From CAZFOB01 sp964520325 (lineage in GTDB: Bacteria; Actinomycetota; JAICYB01): 64,000 nt of DNA. The translations under genes were made by a program, and so were the position numbers. The stretch's first letter is position 1. Each line of letters starts with the position of its first letter. A model generated the notes under the pieces. That model was not told the DNA's origin and did not search any database. It was given only the letters and a program-made list of their open reading frames with translations. The stretch lies in contig CAZFOB010000011.1 in the NCBI GenBank assembly GCA_964520325.1, forward strand, positions 55,644 through 119,643. Reading direction: 5' to 3'. This document shows, piece by piece, positions 57,892 to 64,000 of this stretch.

Positions 57892-58967
57892 CGCGGCAGG
57901 TCATCGCGGCATCGTCCATCATCTCGGCCCCGGGAGCGCTGTGGATCGCGATCGAGCACGGACACATCACGGAGGTGTCGTCCGGACCGGTTCCGCGAGG
58001 CGCACTCGACCTCGACGACGCGCTGCTCGCCCCCGGGTTCATCGATATCCAGATCAACGGGATCGGCGCGGTCGACTTCTCGAGGACCGATCGCGACGGT
58101 TACGCAGCCGCCGAGAACATGCTGTTGGCACACGGCGTCACAACCTTCCTCCCGACACTTATCTCTGCCCCCTTGGAGACGTTCGCTCCCGCTATCCGCG
58201 TGCTCCGGGACGCCGGCGCGCTCGGCGTGCACCTCGAAGGCCCGTTCCTCGGCGGGGCGCCGGGAGCGCACAGCCGCGAGCACCTCGTCCCCGCGGACGT
58301 CGACTGGGTACGCGAGACGCTGACGCAGTTCCCGGGCTTCGTGCGGATCGTGACGCTGGCGCCGGAAGCGGACCCCTACGCGACCACGACGCGCGCGCTC
58401 GCTCGCGAGGGTGTGGTCGTCTCTCTCGGCCACTCGACCGCGTCCTACGAGGATGCCGTCACATTCGCCGACGCCGGCGCGCGCGCCGTGACCCACCTGT
58501 TCAACGGGATGGGCGGTATGCGCCACCGGGAGCCGGGGCTGCCCGGCGCGGCACTCGACGACGAGCGGCTCACACCGTCGCTCATCGCCGACCTTGTCCA
58601 CGTGCACCCTGCCGCGCTGCGACTTGCCATCGAACGCAAGCGGAACGTCGCCCTGATCTCCGACGCTGTCGCGATCGATGCGCCATGGGCGCGATCACGC
58701 GGCGTACGCGAGATCGACGGTGCACCCAGATTGCCGGACGGCACGCTCGCAGGATCCGTCCTCACGTTGGACCGTGCCGTCGCCAACTGCGTCCGGGAAG
58801 GCGTCGACGTCGAACGCGCCGTCGAGATGGCGTCGACGATCCCGGCTGAGCTGCTCGGTCTCGACGACCGGGGGACCATCGCCCCGGGCAAGCTGGCCGA
58901 CCTCGTCGCTCTCGACCCCAACGACCGTTCCGTGCTCGCCGTCTGGAAACACGGCCGGCCTGTATGA
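57888..58967 (+). CDS. nagA: N-acetylglucosamine-6-phosphate deacetylase NagA
   Basis: 359 residues from GTG 57888. NagA motifs are LLAPGFIDIQINGIGAVDFS, GVHLEGPFL with the metal-binding Glu, VVSLGHSTASYEDA, AVTHLFNGMGGMRHREPG, and ISDAV with the catalytic Asp. It deacetylates GlcNAc-6-phosphate. No nagB is present. Embedded in a chain of overlapping genes (ribokinase, peptide, nagA, mycothiol-type protein), suggesting a sugar/nucleotide salvage unit. Confidence 0.92.
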   Translation: MTRQVIAASSIISAPGALWIAIEHGHITEVSSGPVPRGALDLDDALLAPGFIDIQINGIGAVDFSRTDRDGYAAAENMLLAHGVTTFLPTLISAPLETFAPAIRVLRDAGALGVHLEGPFLGGAPGAHSREHLVPADVDWVRETLTQFPGFVRIVTLAPEADPYATTTRALAREGVVVSLGHSTASYEDAVTFADAGARAVTHLFNGMGGMRHREPGLPGAALDDERLTPSLIADLVHVHPAALRLAIERKRNVALISDAVAIDAPWARSRGVREIDGAPRLPDGTLAGSVLTLDRAVANCVREGVDVERAVEMASTIPAELLGLDDRGTIAPGKLADLVALDPNDRSVLAVWKHGRPV

Positions 58968-59731
58968 AGACGATGCCGACCGACGTCTTCGAGGCGCTTG
59001 AGCAGGAGTACGAAGCCCTCGAAGCGATGCTCGAATCGCTCGATCGCGAGGCGTGGGCTGCCCCGTCATCGTGCCCAGGATGGAGCGTGGCCGACGTCGT
59101 CTTGCATCTCGCCCAAACGGAAGAAGGCTTGTTGATGAGTACTGGACACAGTGCCGCGCCGGGCAACGAGATGTCCCGAGCCTCCAGGAGGTCGATGGGG
59201 ACGATCGACGATGTTGTTGAGGAGTGGGTGTCCTCAGAGCGAAACCGGTTGCCGGAAGAACATTTCGAAAGATGGAAGGCTGCGCGCCGGGGCTGCCTTG
59301 CCGCTCTTCTCGCGGCCGATCCCGACGCGTCGATTCAATGGGCAACCAACCCGCTCAAACCGCGAACCCTGGCGACGACGCGGTTGTCCGAACATTGGAT
59401 ACACGCGAACGACATCGCCGAGCCGCTCGGCGTCCACTATCCAGATACGCAACGGATCCGGCACATCGCGTGGCTCGCGCACAGGTCGATCCCCTACGCG
59501 TACGCGCGAGCCGGCCGCGAGGATCCACCGACCGTCCGGCTCGACCTTCTCTCTGTAGACGGCGATCGCTTGAGCTTCGGGCCTGAAGACGCGGAGTGCA
59601 GCGTCCGCGGGAGCATGTCGGAGTTGTGCCGCATCGCGGCACGGCGGCTCGTACCCGCCGACGCCCGAACCATCGAGATAAGTGGCCTGCGCGGAGACGA
59701 GTTGCTCGGGTTGGTTCGCACATACGCCTGA
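58964..59731 (+). CDS. DinB/maleylpyruvate-isomerase-like protein (TIGR03084-type)
   Basis: 255 residues from ATG 58964 (ATGA overlap with nagA). N-terminal helix-bundle sequence YEALEAMLESLDREAWAAPSSCPGWSVADVVLHLAQTE is the mycothiol-dependent maleylpyruvate isomerase-type metal-binding domain. STRLSEHWIHANDIAEPLG supplies further His residues. A C-terminal beta domain (DLLSVDGDRLSFGPED) follows. Such proteins are abundant in mycothiol-producing actinobacteria. The reaction is unknown. Confidence 0.82.
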   Translation: MKTMPTDVFEALEQEYEALEAMLESLDREAWAAPSSCPGWSVADVVLHLAQTEEGLLMSTGHSAAPGNEMSRASRRSMGTIDDVVEEWVSSERNRLPEEHFERWKAARRGCLAALLAADPDASIQWATNPLKPRTLATTRLSEHWIHANDIAEPLGVHYPDTQRIRHIAWLAHRSIPYAYARAGREDPPTVRLDLLSVDGDRLSFGPEDAECSVRGSMSELCRIAARRLVPADARTIEISGLRGDELLGLVRTYA

Positions 59732-59798
59732 TTCGTAGCGGTGCTCCGACCGTTCCTCGCCGCCACGAACTGACAGGCGCAGCGCACATACTGCCGCG

Positions 59799-60512
59799 AT
59801 GACCGATTGGGAAGAACCTGCGGCTTGGTATGACGTGCTCAACCCGTGGGGCCCGAGCGATGACTTCTATCTGGACCTCGTCATGGCCGCCGACCGTGTC
59901 CTCGACGTGGGGTGCGGAACAGGGAGCCTGTTACACCGGGCGCGGGACGCCGGACATGTCGGGCGCCTGTGCGGGCTCGATCCAGATCCCGCCATGCTTC
60001 GCCGAGCGCGCCGGCGCACCGACGTCGAATGGGTCTTAGCCGATGCTGCGTCGGCGTCGTGGGATCGCGAGTTTGATCTTGCGGTCATGACGGGTCACGC
60101 ATTCCAGGTGTTCATCACGGACGACGAACTGCGCAAGTCGCTCGCCACGATACGCGCCGCAATCGCGGAAGGCGGACGCTTCGCATTCGAGACACGTCAC
60201 CCTCAGGCTCGGGCATGGGAAGGCTGGAACGGTTCCTTCCAGAAGCGCAACCCCGACGGTGACGTGGTCGAGGTCTCCTACGAGCTATTGGAGATGATCG
60301 GCGACGTCGTTGTCCTCAGCGAGACGCTCTCTGGGAAGTGGTGGGGCATGCCTCAGACCGAACGAGGCGAGCTCCGATTCCTCTCGCCGGCGGCGCTCAT
60401 CACGTTTCTGCACGACGCCGGCTTCGCGGTCGAGGAACAGTTCGGCGACTGGCACCGAGGGCCCATCATCGATGCGAGCGAAGAGATCGTCACGGTCGCC
60501 CGCCGAACCTGA
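59799..60512 (+). CDS. class I SAM-dependent methyltransferase
   Basis: 237 residues. Motif I is VLDVGCGTGSLLHRA, then LCGLDPDPAMLRRARRR and the acidic loop VLADAAS. The rest is typical of small-molecule methyltransferases (EGGRFAFETRHPQARAWEGW, FLHDAGFAVEEQFGDW). Substrate unknown. It is separated from the previous operon by 67 bases and followed by a GNAT gene ten bases later with GAGGAG before the start. Confidence 0.88.
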   Translation: MTDWEEPAAWYDVLNPWGPSDDFYLDLVMAADRVLDVGCGTGSLLHRARDAGHVGRLCGLDPDPAMLRRARRRTDVEWVLADAASASWDREFDLAVMTGHAFQVFITDDELRKSLATIRAAIAEGGRFAFETRHPQARAWEGWNGSFQKRNPDGDVVEVSYELLEMIGDVVVLSETLSGKWWGMPQTERGELRFLSPAALITFLHDAGFAVEEQFGDWHRGPIIDASEEIVTVARRT

Positions 60513-60522
60513 GGAGCACACC

Positions 60523-61059
60523 ATGCCAACGACGTACCGTCATGCGACCCGAGACGACATAGCACCCATCGCGCTCCTGCACGCCGAGAGCTGGCGCGCG
60601 TCGTACCGCGGCATGCTCGAGGACGCCTACCTCGACGGTCCCGTGTTCGACGACCGGCGCGTGGTATGGACGGGCCGACTGTCGGAGCCGCGCGAGACGC
60701 AGCTCGTGATCGTTGCGGAACAAGACGCTCACATCGTCGGTTTCGCATGCGCCTATGCGCACGAGGACGCGACGTGGGGCAGCTTCCTCGACAACATCCA
60801 CACGCACCCGCAGCGGCACGGTGAAGGGATCGGCACCGGCCTCGTCGCCGAGGTAGTCGAATGGTGCCGCTCAGTCGCCGGCGACTGTGGGCTATATCTG
60901 AACGTCTACGGGCTGAACCACAAGGCCCGGCGGTTTTACGAACATCTCGGTGCGAGCGATGCCGGGTCAGAACGGCGACCGCCGGGCGTCGGAGGCGAAC
61001 CGCACGACATACATCGTTACGTGTGGCCGACGCTCGATGCGGTCCGCACCAAGAAGTAA
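60523..61059 (+). CDS. GNAT N-acetyltransferase
   Basis: 178 residues from ATG 60523. The GNAT pattern is TYRHATRDDIAPIALLHAESW, the acetyl-CoA strand DNIHTHPQRHGEGIGTGLVAEV (Q/RxxGxG/A variant) and LYLNVYGLNHKARRFYEHLGA. Substrate unknown. Cotranscribed with the methyltransferase gene. The 137-base region downstream to 61196 shows nothing recognisable. Confidence 0.9.
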   Translation: MPTTYRHATRDDIAPIALLHAESWRASYRGMLEDAYLDGPVFDDRRVVWTGRLSEPRETQLVIVAEQDAHIVGFACAYAHEDATWGSFLDNIHTHPQRHGEGIGTGLVAEVVEWCRSVAGDCGLYLNVYGLNHKARRFYEHLGASDAGSERRPPGVGGEPHDIHRYVWPTLDAVRTKK

Positions 61060-61196
61060 CCGCAGTAGCTCCAACGCCAAATGCTCGCCTCCTCGTCCCG
61101 TCAGAGGCCGAACTCTACGCGGTCGTTCCGACACCTCGTGGTGAAGCGGTGCGGTTGCAGGAAACTGACACTGCACGCCATGGAACGATGCAGTGG

Positions 61197-61700
61197 CTAA
61201 GTTGAAGCCAGCGAGCGGACCGATCGCTTGAGATCGTGCAGATGCGCAAGATCGTGGGCGAATGGGCCATGGCGTCCGCCGGCGAGTGTTTTCCCAAGGA
61301 CGAGTCCGAGCGAAGATCGCCCTTTCCCCGTGTCGATCTTGCTCATCCAGCGATCATCAGACATGTCGTCGATCGCCTCCAACAAAGCCGTTCGGACACG
61401 TTCGGAGTCCTTGCGAACCCTCTCCAGCGACCAGTTGATCTTGCGTTCGATCTCCGAAGCGTTGAACTCATCGGCCGAAGTGAACGCCCCCGATAGGTGC
61501 CGCGGCCGGCGCGCGGAGATGTGTGCGAGCGCGAGCTCCTCCCATCCGGCGAGATGACCGATGAGATCCTTCACCGACCAGTCGCCGCCTCCGAGCGAGG
61601 CGCGAGTCTTGATCTGCCCGTCAGTGAGCCCAACGACGAGCGCGTCGCTCTGTGCACGGCTCGAACGCAGGACGCCGAGCGCTTCGACTCGGGTGAGCAT
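61197..61700 (-). CDS. DinB/DfsB-like four-helix-bundle protein
   Basis: 167 residues from ATG 61700 (a GTG at 61706 is equally possible). The helix-bundle motif GGGDWSVKDLIGHLAGWEELAL with its metal-binding His, then long charged helices and FAHDLAHLHDLK with further His residues, matches DinB-superfamily proteins of the ClbS/DfsB type. These act in thiol-dependent or genotoxin-protection reactions; the exact role is unknown. It starts 10 bases after the VOC gene on the same strand. Confidence 0.8.
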   Translation of the reverse strand: MLTRVEALGVLRSSRAQSDALVVGLTDGQIKTRASLGGGDWSVKDLIGHLAGWEELALAHISARRPRHLSGAFTSADEFNASEIERKINWSLERVRKDSERVRTALLEAIDDMSDDRWMSKIDTGKGRSSLGLVLGKTLAGGRHGPFAHDLAHLHDLKRSVRSLAST

Positions 61701-61710
61701 CGCCACGGGC

Positions 61711-62100
61711 TCAGGCGGTCCCAGGCGGTGGAACGAGGCAGAACTCGTTTCCCTCCGGATCGAGCATCACGATGACGCGAGGGTCATCCGGATATCCCTC
61801 GGCGCGACGGCCGCCGAGTTGCTCGACTCGCTCGGCAATCGCGTTCAGGTCCGAGCAGAAGATGTCCATGTGTACGCGGTTCTTGCCGACCCTCGGCTCG
61901 CTCACTCGCTGGAACGACAGGCCCACACCGAAGCGCGGCGCCCACTCGAGATTCACCCAGTCGCTATCGGGGGTGACGATCTGGCGGCCGAGTAGCTCGC
62001 TCCAGAATGTTGCGACGCGGATCGGGTCCGCACAGTCAACAACGACGATCCCGGCCACGACGTCGGGATAGTCCGGGTATGCGCTCAAATCCTCCTCCAT
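61711..62100 (-). CDS. VOC-family (glyoxalase-like) protein
   Basis: 129 residues. A betaalphabetabetabeta repeat pair is visible: VAGIVVVDCADPIRVATFWSELLG, then VHMDIFCSDLNAIAERVEQLGG and the end VIVMLDPEGNEFCLVPPP. The His and Glu in VHMDIF and EGNEFCLV are the usual metal ligands. Members include glyoxalases, dioxygenases and resistance proteins. Operonic with the DinB-type gene. Confidence 0.88.
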   Translation of the reverse strand: MEEDLSAYPDYPDVVAGIVVVDCADPIRVATFWSELLGRQIVTPDSDWVNLEWAPRFGVGLSFQRVSEPRVGKNRVHMDIFCSDLNAIAERVEQLGGRRAEGYPDDPRVIVMLDPEGNEFCLVPPPGTA

Positions 62101-62209
62101 CTCTTCATCATCATGGTGTCTCTTGCTACCGGAGAGTCAAGAGAGAGTGGCTCGTGGCACCCAAAGCGCGATCCCCCTCATACGAGGCTCCGGCGGCATA
62201 CTTCCTTCG

Positions 62210-62821
62210 ATGACGCGGAATGAGATCGCGAAAGCGACGAAACGAGAGCGCGAGAAGCTCGTCGCAGATCTCCGCACCCTCAACGAGGAGCAATGGGACG
62301 CGACCACGCTCTGCTCGGAGTGGAGGGTGCGCGACGTCGTCGGTCACTTGATCCGGCTCTGGCACTACTATCACCGCCAGCTCCCCTTCGAATGGGACCT
62401 GCTTCGGTATGGCTTCCGGCTCGATCGAGCGCTCTCACGCAGCGCTCAGCGCATCGGGACATGGCCGACGGACCAGCTGCTCGCTGCGCTCGCCGACGCC
62501 CGCTACGAAGACACGCTCGTCTACCGTTTTCATCCTCAGCCGCTCTACGCGCTTGCCGAGTGGATCGTGCACGGGCAGGACATCCGCCGGCCGCTCGGTC
62601 TCGCATCGACCTTCGACCCGACGCACTTGATAGCGATCGGGAACGTCGCGCAGAAGTGGTACACGTGGGGCGCACGAAAGCGTCGACTTGCCCAGCGGCT
62701 CGAAGCGACCGACGCCGACTTCGCGATCGGGAAAGGGGAGAGGACGCTTCGCGGACCCCTCGAGGCCGTCGTGCTGGCGACGTTTGGCCGCGAGTCCGTT
62801 CGAAGAGAGCTCGTCCCCTAG
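62210..62821 (+). CDS. maleylpyruvate isomerase-family mycothiol-dependent protein (TIGR03083-type)
   Basis: 203 residues from ATG 62210. The N-terminal motif ADLRTLNEEQWDATTLCSEWRVRDVVGHL is the DinB-like domain with a conserved Trp-Arg-Val-x-Asp-Val-x-x-His. ALAEWIVHGQDIRRPLG supplies further metal-binding histidine and aspartate residues. It is the third such protein in this 5-kb segment. Reaction unknown. Confidence 0.82.
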   Translation: MTRNEIAKATKREREKLVADLRTLNEEQWDATTLCSEWRVRDVVGHLIRLWHYYHRQLPFEWDLLRYGFRLDRALSRSAQRIGTWPTDQLLAALADARYEDTLVYRFHPQPLYALAEWIVHGQDIRRPLGLASTFDPTHLIAIGNVAQKWYTWGARKRRLAQRLEATDADFAIGKGERTLRGPLEAVVLATFGRESVRRELVP

Positions 62822-62893
62822 GAGCCCTGAATACCAACCAGGCGGCCAAACCACCACCACCGTCCTGACGAGGGACTGAGGCTCAGCGGCGAC

Positions 62894-63613
62894 CTATTGA
62901 CGGAGACACCTGACCGGCTTAACCCGCTTCCCGCCGAGCTGGACGCTCCCACCGGTTCGGTCCGTGGAGCGGTCCACACCGCCCCAGATCTGGACGTATG
63001 CGGAGCCTTGGGTTCCCGAGAGTTCGATGTCGCCGAATCGTCCGGTGAACGATGCATCGCCTCCTCTCGCGGCGAACATCCCGTAGTTGATGTAGTCGCG
63101 TGGCTCGGCTTGCCAGGTAAGGAAGAGCGGTGCGGTGACACCGGTCCTCTCGTCGCACACGTTCGTCTTCACTTCGACACGATTGAGATCGAACGAGACG
63201 AAGAATTCTTCCGCCGGGATGACCTTTGTGATGCTCCACGGCGACAAGAGGTAGTCACTTCCCGTGGTCCTGCTCACACCGACGTTGAGCACCGTCGAAG
63301 TGACCCCATGCCGACCGGTGTTTCGGTGGACCTCGACAGTCATCCTGTCTGTCTTGGAGCCGGGGATCGGTGCCGTCGCCTGCGCGAGCTCGCGCCCGTA
63401 CTTCACCCTCGGGACTACGCCGACCGGCAGGTTCAACGCCTCGGCCATGGTTGCGAGCGAAGGGCCGAGGGGTGTGTACTCGGCGCGGACCGACGGCCCG
63501 TTGTCGACCGCCAGCGCGGCGACGATGGCCGCGATTGCGATCGCGGACGCGGCACCCGCTGCGATCCAGCGGCTCCGGACTGAAGATTCCAAGCTGCACC
63601 TCCGGTCGTTCAA
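62894..63613 (-). CDS. hypothetical membrane-anchored extracytoplasmic protein
   Basis: 239 residues from a TTG at 63613. One hydrophobic segment near the N-terminus (WIAAGAASAIAIAAIVAALAV, residues 16-36) would anchor or export it. The remainder is a beta-rich globular sequence with two Cys (one near NVCDERTG, one near PVRCLRQ) that could form a disulfide. No family recognised. The TTG start is uncertain, but no better in-frame start is seen. Confidence 0.55.
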   Translation of the reverse strand: MNDRRCSLESSVRSRWIAAGAASAIAIAAIVAALAVDNGPSVRAEYTPLGPSLATMAEALNLPVGVVPRVKYGRELAQATAPIPGSKTDRMTVEVHRNTGRHGVTSTVLNVGVSRTTGSDYLLSPWSITKVIPAEEFFVSFDLNRVEVKTNVCDERTGVTAPLFLTWQAEPRDYINYGMFAARGGDASFTGRFGDIELSGTQGSAYVQIWGGVDRSTDRTGGSVQLGGKRVKPVRCLRQ

Positions 63614-63673
63614 CGACGGACGGAAGCTCTTTGGTTCGAGTCGGGCCCTGGCGCTCGGTCAGTAGTCCTGGAT

Positions 63674-63901
63674 TCACTCTGGCGCCTGCTTCTGCCGTTC
63701 GCCGCGAAGGTCGCCCTTGATCCAGGAGTAGAGGACGATCACCAAGACCAAGCGGCTCAGAATCAGGGCGCCATGCAGGCCGCTGACGAGAAAGAATCCC
63801 CCCGCGCGAGTCGGTGATCCACCCACGCACCGCGCCGGCGATGAACCCGAGCACCGACGCCGCTCCGACAGGCCAATCGCAATAACGCCGGGCCGACGCA
63901 C
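63674..63901 (-). CDS. small two-helix membrane protein, frameshifted in this sequence
   Basis: The end of this frame is clearly protein (GFFLVSGLHGALILSRLVLVIVLYSWIKGD), but its first part (SERRRCSGSSPARCVGGSP) is not. The adjacent frame reads VLGFIAGAVRGWITDSRGG up to the six-C run at 63798-63803. Removing one base of that run joins the two into a plausible two-helix protein. Its true start (GTG 63901 with a second shift, or GTG 63854) is uncertain. The last 99 bases of the window show nothing else. Confidence 0.45.
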   Translation of the reverse strand: MRRPGVIAIGLSERRRCSGSSPARCVGGSPTRAGGFFLVSGLHGALILSRLVLVIVLYSWIKGDLRGERQKQAPE

Positions 63902-64000
63902 CTCAAATCCTAGGCAATGATTTCGGGCTCGCGCTCAGTAGTAGTCCTGACCTGAAAATAGCCGGAGCTACCCCCTCATGCCGATCGTGGAAGTTGTTCG

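Noticed and set aside
1..64000. rRNA, tRNA, CRISPR arrays, insertion sequences, replication origin
   Set aside because: No gap long enough for rRNA, no cloverleaf-like sequence, no spaced direct-repeat array, no transposase frame and no DnaA-box cluster were noticed; this was a visual search, not a covariance-model scan.

Overview
The window is GC-rich, gene-dense DNA that most resembles a chromosomal segment of an actinobacterium (Actinomycetota; class not resolvable by eye). The clues are the many GTG/TTG starts and four-base ATGA/GTGA/TTGA gene overlaps, three mycothiol-type DinB/maleylpyruvate-isomerase proteins, a BTAD/SARP-type regulator, a cytochrome P450, a CaiB enzyme, a fused AccD-AccA carboxyltransferase, and SpoIIE/STAS partner-switching genes. 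About 75 protein genes are packed with almost no intergenic space. I saw no rRNA, tRNA, CRISPR or insertion sequence, and no stretch over about 170 bases lacks a gene. Three genes carry apparent one-base frameshifts, two of them in G/C runs, which suggests consensus errors of a long-read or metagenome assembly.

Layout. 1-8.2 kb is a molybdenum block: a truncated FdhF/YdeP-type molybdoenzyme, a DUF6457 protein, mobA, moeA, a moaD-moaE fusion, mogA, moaA and a MOT1-type molybdate transporter. 8.2-14.2 kb holds mtnA, a ParB-like protein, a HEAT-repeat remnant, a P450 and a 919-residue BTAD/AAA/TPR regulator. 14.3-31.3 kb is the most unusual region: two membrane cupredoxins, three paralogous multi-TM proteins, two tandem two-domain cupredoxin lipoproteins, a GAF-SpoIIE-kinase protein with two STAS proteins, two paralogous proteins of unknown function and an FAD oxidoreductase. 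A CaiB CoA-transferase and two toxin-antitoxin modules sit inside it. Four of its transcription units are preceded by a similar CGTAACG-N4-CGGAACG-like direct repeat with 11-base periodicity, the geometry of SARP operators.

31.4-39.6 kb is mostly core metabolism: purN-purH, sucC and sucD (split by a vapBC module), a B12-binding methylmalonyl-CoA mutase-type subunit, a cupin, and small coiled-coil or zinc-ribbon proteins. There is also a secreted acidic repeat protein. 39.8-48.9 kb holds a PAS histidine kinase, a ketopantoate reductase, a DsbA-like protein, accDA with a repeat-bearing linker, two alpha/beta hydrolases and pcrA.

49-55.5 kb is a branched-chain amino-acid (Liv-type) ABC transporter. 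It has a binding protein, LivG, a LivH-LivM fusion and a rare MFS-LivF fusion. 55.5-59.7 kb is a coupled salvage operon: ADP-ribosylglycohydrolase, ribokinase, a 42-residue membrane peptide, nagA and a mycothiol-type protein. 59.8-64 kb holds small accessory enzymes (methyltransferase, GNAT, DinB, VOC) and hypothetical proteins.
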